Part shown: piece after piece, positions 1 through 16,081 of the stretch
Numbering within the stretch: position 1 is the stretch's first letter
How the letters are laid out: every line of letters starts with the position of its first letter
DNA from: Engraulis encrasicolus
Taxonomy: Eukaryota > Chordata > Actinopteri > Clupeiformes > Engraulidae
Direction: 5' to 3'
Assembly (NCBI RefSeq): GCF_034702125.1
Contig: NC_085861.1
Coordinates: forward strand, 50,402,295-50,466,294
Length of the DNA: 64,000 nt
The notes under the pieces: generated by a model
The model's database searches: none
Seen by the model: the letters and a program-made list of their open reading frames with translations, nothing else
Told to the model about the DNA's origin: nothing
Made by a program: the position numbers and the translations under genes

Positions 1-220
1 GATAAAGTTTAAGAAGTTGTACTTTTACACTCGATTATTATGTAAACATTTCTACTCCTTGCAATTGCTATCCGTTTAGAAGCATTTGTTTCACTTTTTA
101 TACTAGTTGTGAAAATATAGGCTACCGGTCTCTTTTCGTTGGACTGCCCTTCCTAATGTCAAACGTCATCATTTCGGTACAACTGAAGTGTGTGCGAACT
201 GCGGAGACCAGCGAGAGAGA

Positions 221-269
<49 letters not shown>

Positions 270-1735
270 GCTGTGCTTATGGAACCTGCGCGTGTCTGTT
301 CATAGCGAGTCCTTCGACTATGAAAGCAACTATCAAACTATCGTTGTCAAAACTAACCCTGAGATTGAGTTTGCAACGTCCAACAAAAAATAACTGACTT
401 CATGTTAGGTGATGTTATGACCGTGGATGATCACATTGGGAGGTCCCTCGCCAGAAACCTCCTCTCACCACTACTCAGCGTAACATAAGGGCGTGTTGGT
501 CTACATAGGACTATATACATTTACAACAAACTAATCAATGTCTCCTCGCAATGTTAACGGATTGATCCTTTGTTAGCGTTTATTCTCAGCAGGATTTAGC
601 ATGTCTAGGATAGCGTTGTTTAAAAAGTTATTTGATCGATTCCTCTCGCTCCCCCTCTCCCTCCCAGTAACACAGGCAGGCACCCGGCATGCACACACAC
701 CGTCTGTCTCGCTCCCCATCTTCAAACTGTCATTCAAACTAAGAATGTCTACGATTATGATTAATAATACAAAAAAGTCTTTAGTTGACTCGGCACGGAG
801 GCATCCCAGAATGATGACTGTTTACGCACACTGCTTTGTCAGTTGATATGAAGCATTTTGTCGCGCATTTCATTGATTTGAAAACTTGGTGACCATAGGA
901 ATTTACACATTTTTAAAACAACATTCAAAGAGGACGATTCGCGACGGGAACTGCTGAAAGACTTACGAAGGATTCAGTGACCAGCTACAAACGTAGCCGT
1001 TCCATGTTGAATGGATTTATTGTGGAGAATGAAATAGTGAAGTAATGTGCCGTTCGTAGTCTGTCTACGAGCACAGTCCTTTAGGTGCATGTAATTTGTA
1101 AGATTATCACACTACAGCCTTGTGTGAAAGCAAAAAAGGAGGCTATCTTGTAGAATTTTCTCCTCCGTGCTTTCGCGTGATGCAGAGCATCAAGTGGCAG
1201 CGCAAACAGTGGATGGAACATTCGGCAACAAATATTTGTAGAACGACACACGAGGTCAGGTCCCCACCAGCAGCCAGTCCCAGTCTGCGCGCCAAAACTA
1301 GCCAACAAGGCAACATTTGAGAATGGAAAAAAAACTTGGCTGAAGTGGGTTTCATTCTACAACATTTTGAAATTGGTAGTGCTATCCGTTCATCTTTAAC
1401 ACAGGGCATACTTGTTGCCTTCTCCAAACGAAGTTTGAACGGCAGCTTACAGGTCCATTGACCTGTCTGCCTGCCCAGTGCGTTGCTGATAGCAGCTGCC
1501 TGAGTCACAGTCAGACAGTTACGAGCCAACTACAACTCTAGCGTGATTTAGTTTCCTTTGATCATTGTTCATGTTTTGTATCCCATGTTTAATGCACGAC
1601 TGGCCAGCTTACCTTCTGAATTTGTCCCGTCCATTGGAAGTTAACTTCATCCGCTGCGAGACTCGCCACAGTCGTCGGTTGATTCTTCTTCCAATGAAGT
1701 CCCAGAAAGCAATGCGCATTGCGGGCCTTAACCAA
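1..1735. other. Region without a recognisable gene
   Basis: I see no conserved coding exon here. Open frames on both strands (for example 1143-1529 on the minus strand) have no recognisable domain, no supporting splice signals and no compositional bias. The only clear structure is a GA microsatellite at about 212-267. Confidence 0.5.
212..267. repeat. (GA)n microsatellite
   Basis: An almost pure GA run with one CA interruption. It produces artificial RE-rich open frames that are not genes. Confidence 0.95.
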
Positions 1736-1740
1736 TTTCA

Positions 1741-1907
1741 ATAGGTAGTTTTGACAGAGACGGTTTGGATCATACTAGCCAATAGTATTAGTTACAGTGT
1801 TGGAATGTAAATTGGGTAAAGTTTAGTCATTTATAGGTAGTTTCGACACTAGCCATTAGTATTAGTTATAGCGTATGAATGCAAATTAGGTATAGTTTAG
1901 TCATTTC
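1741..1907. repeat. Two-unit diverged tandem repeat
   Basis: Two units of about 91 and 76 bp share ATAGGTAGTTT, ACTAGCCA, TAGTATTAGTTA and AGTTTAGTCATTT in the same order. The first unit has an extra internal stretch. No coding potential. Confidence 0.8.
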
Positions 1908-2099
1908 TCACCAGTACTAAGTCCTACTCCTTATTTATAGGTAGAGTGAGTATATTATACCCCTTGCATCAGAGTAACCTCAGCAACCTAATTTGTTGGG
2001 GTAAAAAATATCCATTTTTTGTCAGTGAAATGTACTGCCCCTCAAAATCCTTTTTATCAGTGTACCTCTACTTCAGAAGGAACCTGTGCAGTCCCACCT

Positions 2100-2948
2100 G
2101 AGGTTTGACAACGAACATCAGACTGGTTTAGGATATGATAAGGAGGTGCTGTAGTCAGATGAAACCAAAATCGAGATGTTTGGCATTAACACAATTCAAT
2201 GTGTTTTGAGAAAGATAACTGTTGTCTATGATCCCAAGAACAACATCCACACCATCATGCATGAAAGTTGTATCATTATGGTTTGAGGGTGTTTGTCTGG
2301 TCAAGGCACAGGACAACTTCACATCGTCAACGAATGGATGGAGGGTGACATGTAATGTGCAATCCTGAGTGCAAACGTCCTTCCCTCCACCACTACACTG
2401 AAGGTGGGCCATTTTAGGATCACCCAACATGACAATAATACACAACATACAGTCAAAGCAACGAAGGAGTGGCTCAAGAAGAAGCATATTTAAGTCGTGA
2501 AGTGGCCTAGACAGTCTCCAAATATTAATAATAATAATTCTATGGAGGGAATTGAACCTCACAGCTGCCAAGCTACAGCCACAAACTATTAATGTTTTTT
2601 AGAGATAATCTGCAAAGAAAAATGGGAAAAAATCTTTTCTACTATATGCACAAACATTGTCATCAACTAAAAGAAGCGTCTGACCTCAGTGCAAGACAAC
2701 TAGGGCTTTGCCACAAAGCACTTTATGTTCTTTAGCTAGAGGGGTCAAATACTTATTTGCCTAAATTAAATACAAATCAACTAAAATATATTATTTTAAG
2801 TTATTTTCTGGAATTTCTTTCTGATATTCTGTCTCTCCATGTTTGAATACATATTATCATTACATTTATAGACTGATCATGTCTTTATTAGTGGGCAAAC
2901 CAGCAAAATCAGCAAGGGATCAAATACATATTGGACTCACTGTATATA
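2100..2948 (+). pseudogene. Decayed Tc1-like transposase and 3' terminal repeat
   Basis: In the forward frame from about 2155 the translation begins DETKIEMFG and continues in Tc1 order: the aspartate block, a glycine-rich stretch before GQGTGQLHIVN, then [15 protein letters not shown] and a degenerate WPRQSPN. These match the C-terminal catalytic half of Tc1/mariner transposases. Several stops interrupt the frame. The right end at 2735-2948 (GTCAAATACTTATTTGCC.. and ATATTGGACTCACTGTATAT) looks like the usual Tc1 terminal region of fish genomes. The N-terminal DNA-binding half is absent or unrecognisable, so the copy is inactive. Confidence 0.8.
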
Positions 2949-4791
2949 ATGCCTAAAAAGAAGCTCATTCTTCTGGCCTGGATGAAATATCTACTTGTAG
3001 CAGAGTGGATATTATTATACTGTTTACGGTAACCCAAAGCTCGACTACGCCACTACGGAGGGTCAGCCATAGAGAGAGATGAGACCCTTAGGTAAACCAT
3101 TAATTAAGGACACACAAGTTCGCACATTGCATATCAGACAAAGACGTGAGTCTCATACATAGAATTTATTTTCTGTACAAATATTTATAAATGCATGGTC
3201 AAAACAACATCTTAGACTCAGATCTCACAATCTGGTCCAGTTCCTCGTTCTCCATACACCTGCAGTGATGCAGTCACAGTCTTAGGACAAAACAAAGAAA
3301 GAAAATAATAAAACAAACCATGCAAGTCATACACTGCAAACAACGGGTTTCACACAAGTGGTCAACAGGAGATAGACCGTATTGAAGACACTTCACACAC
3401 TTGAGCAAAAGAAAAGCCAGGCATGCAAATTGAAGTTAATGCGCACACGAAGAGCGAAGCATGCAGTATAAAGTGTGTGCTTAAGGTACACACATATAAC
3501 ACAGAAACAAAAAGTTTTAGTCCTGCAACGTGCACAATACTGATTGGCTTGATTGGAGGGGTGCGGGGAAAGTAGACCCAACGTGAAGTCACTCCATTGA
3601 CTCCATGCAGTAACAAGCGCAACTCCCGACGCTCATGCGCCGCAGACTTGATTGACAGGTCAAGACACAAAGACAAAAACAGCAGCCTGTAGAACGTGGC
3701 GCACGACTGGCCCAGCAGTCACATCACCTGCGAGTCAGAACATGCACCGCAAGATTAGGCTACTAACAATAACACATCATCAGCTACACACAAACAGACC
3801 AAACTTCACATCAGGCGCACCTACGGAGAAAGGGCCACAGTTCACAGTGGTTTCCGAAGCCACCCACTCGCACTCGTCGGACGTCCACTCGTCCACTGGG
3901 AGCACTCGACTGCAGACAGGAAAGCGCAACTATAGCCCCAATATGCATGACCAACAAATAACTTAGGCAACATATACTACACAAGACACAGCAACTCACC
4001 CAATCAACACAGACATCCACACGCAGCTGGCCAACTCGTAGACCTACCCTGCGCCACAGCACACCCAGGCACACCGGAAAGATTGGGGAAACGCATAAAC
4101 TACCCATGCCTGTCCATTTATTACAGAGTAAAAGTACGCTCCACAAATCGGAGATGAAACCAGGAAATTGGGAGAACACTTCCACCTGTTACATAATGTA
4201 ACGGTGCACACACACCAACGGCGCGGACGTCCACTTAACGTCCACTTCACCTGTCCGTTATCAGTCCGAAACGGTTAGAATACATGAAAACAGATCATGC
4301 CTTGCACACAGGAGCGCGGTGTAAGCATGGCGCATGTCCGTCCCGCCCGGACATGTCCACATTGCTCCTTGAAAATAGAACTCGAGTCTATTTTCCTGCA
4401 CGGACGTCCGCGTTCAATGTGCGGCTCCATCAAACATGAATGGCTGCTGCTGGCGGATAGAACGTGGACGTTGCAAGGCAGCCCGCGAACCTCTCGGACT
4501 CGCGATGCTCCCGGAGACGTTAAGTGAACGCGCATATCTTGGTGTGTATCCACCGTAATACTCCATGTTCCCTCACTGCTTAACTGCTTAAAAACATTTT
4601 CTATTAGCAATACCATAAACTACATATGCAGCTAGAAAGAGAGAACTCGTTGAGGTTAAGTAGGCCTACAATCTGTTTTCTTGCTGGCTATGTCATGATG
4701 GAACTGCATGAGTGCATGCATGCATATAACTAGCCTGCCATGTCATCATTACAGTCTGACACCTCTTGCAGAGCTGGGCTGGTGGATAGGG
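2949..4791. other. Region without a recognisable gene; GGACGTCC-rich part at 3880-4520
   Basis: No exon or transposase similarity is visible. The segment 3880-4520 is more GC-rich than its surroundings and carries repeated GGACGTCC / ACGTCCAC words on both strands. It could be part of an LTR or a CpG-rich regulatory stretch; I cannot tell which. Confidence 0.4.
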
Positions 4792-4945
4792 CCCGGGCAT
4801 TTTTTGCTTAAAGAAGCCCTTCATAATTAGCGGCGCAAAACTGACTCACCGGTAGGGCCCACGCCCTTGTGGGCCCCTATTTTCAGAAATGTTTACAACA
4901 AAAACAAAATTCTGGAAATAGGGCCCCACGAGGGTGCGGGGCCCA
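4792..4945. repeat. Short inverted-repeat element
   Basis: Complementary arms: GGGCCCGGGCATTTTT.. and TAGGGCCCACGCCC..TGTGGGCCCC.. on the left, AATAGGGCCCCACGAGGGTG.. and CACCTGGAAATGCCCG on the right. The right arm (from about 4932) is the first sequence shared with the second trypsin duplication unit at 19440. Confidence 0.6.
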
Positions 4946-5115
4946 CCTGGAAATGCCCGTCCAGCACTGACCTCTTGTGTATGCTAGAGTCTTTTCAAAC
5001 CATAGGTGCTGTATTCAAGTTTTAATAAGCATGTTTTACTTGTCCTATGGTCACTAGAATGGCCACGAAAATGTTAATTTATTCAACTATCTATGGACAT
5101 AGGTGATTCTTTAGC

Positions 5116-5538
5116 CTCTTAAAGGGACAGTTTGGTCAATTTCAACATACAGTTGTATTGCTCACGCTACCCTTGACTTGTCAGTACCTGGTGATGCCAC
5201 ATTTTTCGGCACAGCCCTTTCCGAGATATGAGCAATTCTAATGGGGGCAGCGTTTGTTTACATTTTTAAAAAATGAAACATAGGCCAACTCCAAATATTT
5301 TCCCAAAAGGTACTGCTGTTTGCTAGTTGTCTGCTGATGTTTTATAACCTTTTGGATGTTTTTGGGAATAAATAAAAATGTTTTTTTGAAATGTAAACAA
5401 AGAGCTGCCCCCATTACAATGACCAGGATCTCGGAAACGGCTGAAGAAGAAGAAAAGAAAATCTCAGGCACTGACAAGTCCAGGGTAGTGTGAGCATTAC
5501 AACTGCATGTTGAAATTGACCAAACTGTCCCTTTAAGC
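5116..5538. repeat. Fold-back miniature element flanked by TTAA
   Basis: Left end TTAAAGGGACAGTTTGGTCA and right end TGACCAAACTGTCCCTTTAA are complementary, and complementarity continues inward for about 150 bp per arm (GCTCACGCTACCCTTGACTT versus the CCAGGGTAGTGTGAGC side). TTAA at both ends suggests a piggyBac- or Kolobok-mobilised non-autonomous element. No coding capacity. Confidence 0.85.
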
Positions 5539-6955
5539 TTCGGGGCTATTTTTGAGTGTCTTTAAGGTTTTGCACAACGTCTACGTAGATGCTTCCTGTG
5601 TCTGCATACTTTGACCCATCATGAAGTGGCTGGTACCATTTGAAAGTAGAGACTCTGTAGAATCTTCAGGAAGTGACAGGAAGATTTTGTGATGTACTGC
5701 CAAGGACTTACAGGGGTTAGAACATATTTTTTCTGAAATGCGTTCATGAAGACCCCCTAGAAATTACTACATTTCAGCAGTATAGCTGATACATTTGGCA
5801 TTGGAAACATATTTAAGACTTCATCACAGGTCTACTGAAGCTGTTTGTCAAAGGAGAACTTGCTACATCAATATATGACCTTTACCAAGACAATTATGTG
5901 TGGATATACACATGCGTTTTACCAAGTGTCTTTTTGTATTTTTTTTTAGTTAGTCAAAATGCACCCCCCATATAAGGTCTTACTGTACAAGAACCTTTTG
6001 AGCTAGAAGCCTTATCATAGTCACATATGAAAGCATACTCCTGGAGGTGTTATACAGTCATCAGCCATGGTTGGATATGCCTTTTGGGTAGTATTACAGA
6101 GATGTTGCTGTACAGTACTGTACGGTACTGTACACTATGTACAGTAAAAACATAGTAAGAAAGGGGTATTGTTGAGCACATTTGAGATTCCTTTGTCCCT
6201 GGGTGTAATACAGAAGAGCTATATGACTCATTTGAAAATGTGGACTCTGGGCTATCATTCAGTCTTTGAATTGAGTTTCTAGCTCCTTCTTTGTGGGAGC
6301 TGAATTCAAAGCAAATGTGCCAACATCAAGTTGTGTAAAACAGGACCTGCCTACTTCTCTTCTAAGGCTTGTCTTTCAGGGTAGGATTGTCACAGAGCCA
6401 CCCCAGTGCTGCCCATGTAATCAGCAGAGTCTGGGGATCATGTGGAATATCATTGACCATGTGAAAATTTGGAAGTTTGGACAAAAACAGCACAATTCCT
6501 GAGGGGGAAAAACATGATCATTTTTTTTTCACAATAAAGTGGTTTTGTTTGACTGGAGTTGTACAACTTTTGGTTGAAACAAAGTAAAAAAAGACTACAC
6601 TATCATAAACCTTGGATTGTAACAGACATTTTGAGACCATGCTGATAAGGATATGTTCATGTTTGGATGTCCACTCATCCTAGGAAGGTAGGGAGACATC
6701 AGGCGAGGGGTGCTTGAGGGGGTCAAATTTGAAAGGTGACATTGTGTAATAAATTGATAATAATGCACATACAATATGTTCAAATCCCTGTATAGTAGTG
6801 CTAGGTGTGTTCCTGAGGTTCTAAGCTTTCCAATGATATATAATGTTCCTGGGTTTATTACACCACCTGGATTTTAAACAATTGCGGAATGAAGATCAAG
6901 TTCAAGTTAATAGTCATTGAACCCGGTACCGACCACCCTGAACTTTAAAAGGTTA
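5539..6955. other. Unit-1-specific noncoding stretch
   Basis: No gene, transposase or RNA gene is seen. The interval is missing from duplication unit 2 at the corresponding point (about 19621), so it was inserted in unit 1 or deleted from unit 2. A short palindromic run of TACAGTACTGTAC words lies near 6110-6140. Confidence 0.5.
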
Positions 6956-7394
6956 AAATATTTTATAGTTGTTTATTTTAATTTGCTGTCATTTGTTGTA
7001 TTACAGGAAAGCCAGTAAATCATTTCGGCTATTATAGAATAGAGAAGGGCACTCATACTCTTTACAAAGTATTTTAAAAATTCACACAGATATACTTTTC
7101 CGTATGGAATGGATACTAGTCATTCTCCAAATAAACTGAGGCTTTTACTAGAAATATGTTCAAGGAAGAAACAAATGTGAATACAAAATACATCGTCAAG
7201 GATCCCCTGGTCAGCAGCTTCAGTGGCTCTAAATTCTTGCGTGTCCATATGTGACGTGAAGTGAAATGCTTGAGCTGCCCTAGCCCCAGGTCAGACTCTT
7301 GACATGATGTGTACAGTATGTGTGTGTGTGTTTATGTGTACTCTACTTTACACTTCTTTGCATCTGCACTTTGTATCTGCTAATGATGTTGGCT

Positions 7395-7460
7395 ATGATT
7401 ATGTCCTCGTCTGTAAGTCGCTTTGGTTATAAAGCGTCTGCCAAATGCAATGTAATGTGA
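7395..7460 (+). repeat. SINE/LINE tail fragment
   Basis: TGTAAGTCGCTTTGG..TAAAGCGTCTGCCAAATGCA is the widely shared 3' tail of fish tRNA-derived SINEs and their partner L2-type LINEs. The same fragment is at 20050-20112 in the second duplication unit. Confidence 0.75.
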
Positions 7461-7461
7461 A

Positions 7462-7735
7462 GTGAAAGTTCCCATTCCCATTGTCATTCTGACACAGCAC
7501 ACAAGTGCACACTGCACACAACGACATTGCATTTATGCCTCACCCGTGCAAGGGGGCACCCCACAATGGGGCCCGAAAGGGAGCAGTGCGGCAGGACAGT
7601 ACCATGCTCAGGATACCTTAGGCATGGAGGAGGATGGAGGAGAGCACTGGGGGAGTTAATGACACAAGGTTAATGACACAAGGTTAATGACACCGACAAC
7701 CTTTGGGCTACAAGTCTGACGCCCTAACTGCTTAC
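7462..7735 (-). repeat. tRNA-derived SINE, minus orientation
   Basis: Read on the minus strand the 3' part gives a tRNA-like head (TTAGGGCGTCAGACTTGTAG, then CCAAAGGTTG). The body contains GCAAGGGGGCACCCCACAATG and CATGCTCAGGATACC. Further copies of the family lie at 20115-20395 and, nested, at 54770-55075; the last preserves the B-box best. Confidence 0.65.
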
Positions 7736-7966
7736 AAATGACTGCCCTATATCATTCCTATAGCATGATGCTACCTACTGAACATACATATTGAGTTATC
7801 CTGTGTTTTGCATGCTTTGTCAGAACACAATTTCTATTAAAACATGACCGTTTGGTTGGAGGCATGCTATAGGTATCACTATTTTTAAGTCACCCTGTTT
7901 TTCTGTTGTTGAGGAGGGCAGATGTGCTGTAGTTGAGGCCCAGGCCTTGACAACCACATATGCCAG

Positions 7967-8162
<196 letters not shown>

Positions 8163-8255
8163 CAGAGACAGAGAGAAAGACAGACAGGCAGACAGATAGA
8201 CAGACTGATCATCAGACTGCAGACTAAAGCAAAATTCAAAATTCTATACTTAATA

Positions 8256-9198
8256 CATCGCATTCCACATTATTACGCAAATTACATTTTTCGCTGTTTC
8301 CCCAAATAATCATACAAATGACAGTCGTCATAATTTTCAAGTCATCAGCCATTAGAGTACAATGAAAAAGTTTTTGAATGAACCTTCCAATGAACGGTAT
8401 TTTTTTAAATAATAAAAAAAACCTTAAAGGGACACTGTGTGAGATTTTTAGTTGTTTATTTCCAGAATTCATGCTGACCATTCACTAATGTTACCTTTTT
8501 CATGAATACTTACCACCACCATCAAATTCTAAGTATTCATCATGACTGGAAAAATTGCACTTTTCATACATGAAAAGGGGGGTCTTCTCCATGGTCCGCC
8601 ATTTTGAATTTCCAAAAGTAGTCATTTTTAACAGCAAAAATGACTCTACTTGGACCGTACTAGAAAATATTTGTTTGTTACTTAGTAAACTTTCATGTAA
8701 AGATCAAATTTGGCAATATGCAGCCCAGTTTCAATGAGCAGCATAGTTGCAGTACCTTTTTTGACCATTTCCTGCACAGTGTCCCTTTAGAATGCTCTGT
8801 TCCACATTATTACGCAAAATAGTTTTGTAGTGTTGTAATCCAAATTTATTTCTTTTTTTTCCCATTTACATCAAAACAGTTGGATTTGGTACCTTCTAAA
8901 TTAAATTTCAATGTTTGGTGATAAGCTCTTTGTCTTAGTAACTGGAATGCTGCGTTTAACATTGAAGTCAATGGCAGGGCATTGCATGGGAGTTATGGAA
9001 GCCCAGATATCCTTGATGCTTTGCTCTCAGCTGTTTTTGTTTGTTTGGTCTGGTGACCCACACTTAACTCTTCAGTATACCCTTAGATTTCCATTCCACG
9101 TTTAGGTGCTTTGGAGGTGATGACATTCTAACTCACCAGACATAAAACCCCATTGAAATGAATGGGATGTCATTTGCATAATAATGTGGAATGCGGTG
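8256..9198. mobile_element. 943-bp TIR DNA element with TA target duplication
   Basis: The ends CATCGCATTCCACATTATTA and TAATAATGTGGAATGCGGTG are inverted repeats of about 28 bp, flanked by TA at 8254-8255 and 9199-9200. Duplication unit 2 carries the uninterrupted site (TTAATATTTACC at about 21050), so this is a precise insertion. No transposase ORF is visible. A second, nested miniature element occupies 8425-8790. Confidence 0.9.
8425..8790 (+). mobile_element. AGGGACACTG-family miniature element, copy 1
   Basis: Begins TTAAAGGGACACTGTGTGAG and ends CACAGTGTCCCTTTA. Its interior includes CTTCTCCATGGTCCGCCATT and TTTCAATGAGCAGC. It shares these landmarks with copies at 10957-11316, 29535-29900, 41413-41911 and 62244-62563. 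Non-autonomous. Confidence 0.9.
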
Positions 9199-10385
9199 TA
9201 TTTACCAACAAGTTGCTCAAAATTTATTCAAAGTCCATAAAACCCCATATTGCAATCTTTTCAATAACAAATTATTAATTATAACATTAATGCACATTTA
9301 AAGTGGGCATTCTAAATTATGGTAAATGTAGAGATTCTACATCTCATTACAAATTATATTGCTGTATGTAGTAGATGCTAAAATACACCTGATTTTTTTC
9401 CTTAAGCACTGTGGTGGGAAAACACCAAATGCTAGGAAACAAACAGAAGCATGGGGGGGGGGGGGGGTGTTGTGCACCTCAAGGTTATCGTGTTTGAGTT
9501 CACACCATGTCAACAAAGACTGCTGTGCGAATCTTACAATTATGTCATTATTAATTGTAATTAATTAAATGCCCAATTCAGTCTTCAGTTCACCAATCAA
9601 CCAGGAATGATAAGCTCAGATTTTCCCACCAACGACATTTAATGGCTCCATTGAGCCATAGCATCACGGTTAAAGGAATTAAGACAAAAGAAATCCTTGT
9701 GGCAGTTTCCTTTTTATGGCTATGGTCAACTGTGCAAAAAGGATGTGTAGATTTTGACCGGTTTTAGGACATCCACCTACCAAGATATGCTATGCTGTGT
9801 TTGGTGTGGAAGCAAATTACAAATTATTACAGTAAAACTACACACAGGGAAATATTTGGTTGCTGAATACTGCTAATCAAATTAAAATTATACTTTAAAG
9901 CAAGAGCTTACATTTCTGGGGAATGAAATCAACTCACCATGATAGAGTAGATTAGTTTTTTAGAATAAACTCACATGCACAGAAAAACGTAGTTTAAGTT
10001 TACATAGCATGTAGTTATTTACGAGTTTATAAGTTGGGAAAAGGTACAATAAGTCACACAAAATGGATACAACATGAGTGTGAAAAAATAAGCACCCGCC
10101 ACCCACCCGCTCAAGTGATACCCGTGAGAGCAAAAAATCAAGTATACAGGTATATTCATGTATTTTCCACATTTAAATTAAGTTAAATTCAGAGGTAAAG
10201 GTTTTTTATCCTCAACTTTTCCCATCTGCCCTTGAGAACAGTCAATTATTAATTAATCAAAGCAATGGCCGACCAATCATTACAGACTTGACTATATAAT
10301 TTGCCAAGAATTTAGAAATGACACCTAATTGGACAGATTTTGGGGGATGAGGGGTGTGGTGTACATTTCTGTGCCTGGTCCAGTC
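9199..10385. other. Upstream region of trypsin 1, shared with trypsin 2
   Basis: No exon. From about 9405 the sequence matches 23592-24620 of unit 2 nearly base for base, including CCCACCAACGACATTTAATG and the block TTTTCCCATCTGCCCTTGAG at about 10216. The latter pairs a TTTCCC box with a CATCTG E-box and is kept in both copies. Such words occur in pancreatic PTF1 sites, but the spacing here is not the standard one, so I only note it. Confidence 0.45.
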
Positions 10386-10388
10386 TGC

Positions 10389-10395
10389 ATAAATA
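10389..10395 (+). promoter_or_regulatory. TATA-like box of trypsin 1
   Basis: ATAAATA within GCATAAATAGCAGGG, 48 bp before the ATG. This puts the start of transcription near 10420 with a short leader. The identical motif and spacing precede trypsin 2. Confidence 0.8.
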
Positions 10396-10442
10396 GCAGG
10401 GCTGTGGATGCAGACCTACATCGACAGGATCAATCAGCAATC

Positions 10443-14202
<3,760 letters not shown>

Positions 14203-14387
14203 GCCTGTTCACCTTGAACATTTTGTGCAGTTAAACAATAACTTGCGGTTGTACGAAGATGGTGTGAGATTTGTTAGTCTTTGTATTTTGTTTGTGTTTT
14301 TTTCCATCCAGCAATACATTCAATGCAATTAAACTGCTCAAACTGTACTAGCCTACTTCTTTCTTGGGCCATCACGTTGGTCTCCAC

Positions 14388-14393
14388 AATAAA
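14388..14393 (+). terminator. Poly(A) signal of trypsin 1
   Basis: AATAAA 186 bp after the stop codon, followed by an A-rich stretch. It is the first canonical signal downstream. Confidence 0.7.
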
Positions 14394-14700
14394 AAAAACC
14401 TTCATAATGAAACAATGCTCTTTGGCTGTTTATTGTCCACACTATCTACTGTCTTACGGTATGTTTGCTATGGTAAATAGGACAAGAAAACATTTAGCTC
14501 TACATTAACCTCTATCACTCACTCACCACAAGAGATACCATCAAAGATGATACCTTTGGGGGTGCATGCAGTGGCACAGCCTGGCTGCTCACTGCTCAGG
14601 GGAACCCATGTTCAAAGCTCTCTCCCTTTCATTTCTTGTCTACACATTCTTCTCCTATTTAATGAAGAAAAAAAAATCAATATTCATATTAAACATGCTC

Positions 14701-14703
<3 letters not shown>

Positions 14704-14747
<44 letters not shown>
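14704..14747. repeat. (CAAT)n microsatellite
   Basis: About eleven CAAT units. They generate artificial INQS open frames. Confidence 0.95.
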
Positions 14748-15761
14748 TAATTCATATAGCACATTATCATATCTGTCATTCAACGTGCTAAAGAGTAGAG
14801 AAAGAGGAGAAGAAAAACTTCATTATAGTCCTGGACCAACCATGTAGACCCGTTCGCAATTTTGAGTTGGGGGCGTTTCTCACTGGAATTGAGTTAGTGG
14901 GTTCCTAGACATTAAAAATCACGGAGGTGCTCGTCCACCATAGTGCCAGATTTTTCACAATATGTCCGCCAAATATGGCCGCCATTGCCTATGACAAAAA
15001 CCTGTGTTTTTTACTTTTAAACTGTTTATACACATGCCATACATCAATTCTGACCAATTTTTGGAGAGGAAATCATTTCTGACAATTTTATGAAGAGAAT
15101 GTGTGATTGTGACCTTAAAAGGTCATTGCCAAGGTCAAATTTGCTATTCTGAAGAATGTCAATAGACTTTCATTGTAAAAATGAGAAACAAATTCTCAAT
15201 TATGGTATGAGGAGTTATTTGCTGATATTGCCATGATTATTTTGTGTCAGTATAGTGTTAGTATAGTCCTTAAAATGACAAGGTCAAGGTCATGTTCCAC
15301 GTCTTTTCTCTATTCTGAAGAACTCGGCCATGTGCTTGCCTATTAGGTCATTATTAAGAATAAGGAACAGTCACTATAAATGTAAACCTAACATTTCCAC
15401 ACAGTCAGAGGATAGGACAGCACATGCACTGCAACAGTCAACACAGAGAGGAGCCCCCACTAGAAGAGGAGAAGTGTGTCAGAGATCACAAGAGTACACA
15501 ACTTCACTGCCTCTTTCAAATGCTTGTGCATAACATTCAACGCGGAATAAGGCGAATACCATTGCATATGATGCTTCCCACACAGCAAAAGCCTTCACAT
15601 CAAGAACCTTCTCACAACTTTTCACAGGATTGGTTCATGTTCAAGCTACCAGACAATCAGATCTGACCAGTCTTCTTGCTAGCTATGTTGTGGAATGCTC
15701 GAAAAATCGACAGAAAACCATACCTAGCACTTACAAGGAGGATTATACATCCATTATACAT

Positions 15762-15982
15762 GGGGTCATCTGTGGCCTAGTGGTTAGAGAGTTGGTCTTT
15801 CAATCTAGGGGTTGCAGGTTCGAATCCCCCCTGACCTCTCCCTACATCTCCATCCATGGCTGAAGTGCCATTGAGCAAGGCACCTAACCCCACATTGCTC
15901 CAGGGACTGTAACCAATAGCCTGAAAAATAATAACTGTAAGTGGCTTTGAATAAATGAAAGCGTCAGCTAAGTGTAATGTAA
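15762..15982 (+). repeat. tRNA-derived SINE nested in the 4.5-kb element
   Basis: A-box-like GTGGCCTAGTGGTTAGAG, B-box GGTTCGAATCC (15818-15828), body GCAAGGCACCTAACCCC, tail GTAAGTGGCTTTGAATAAATG. TATACAT flanks it on both sides (15755-15761 and 15983-15989), a target-site duplication. It is a SINE, not a tRNA gene. Confidence 0.92.
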
Positions 15983-16081
15983 TATACATTGGCAGGCATC
16001 CAGCTCTGATTTTGCTGACAAATCATCACTTTCTGGTAGGGTTCACACTATGCAGCCTTATTACTGTTTCCAGATGCCTCA

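Noticed and set aside
1143..1529. 128-codon minus-strand open frame
   Set aside because: No recognisable domain, no homologous partner in the window and no codon-level signal I can see.
3652..4250. Overlapping 104-124 codon frames on both strands
   Set aside because: They arise in a GC-rich stop-poor patch on both strands at once and resemble no protein family.
9451..9467. Poly-G tract as a quadruplex-forming regulatory element
   Set aside because: A single uninterrupted G run that varies in length between paralogous copies; more likely replication slippage.
14704..14750. CRISPR-like regular repeat
   Set aside because: A simple (CAAT)n run without spacers in a vertebrate genome.
15762..15850. 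tRNA-like A and B boxes suggesting a tRNA gene
   Set aside because: The tRNA-like head continues into a SINE body and tail, is flanked by a TATACAT duplication, and recurs elsewhere in the window.
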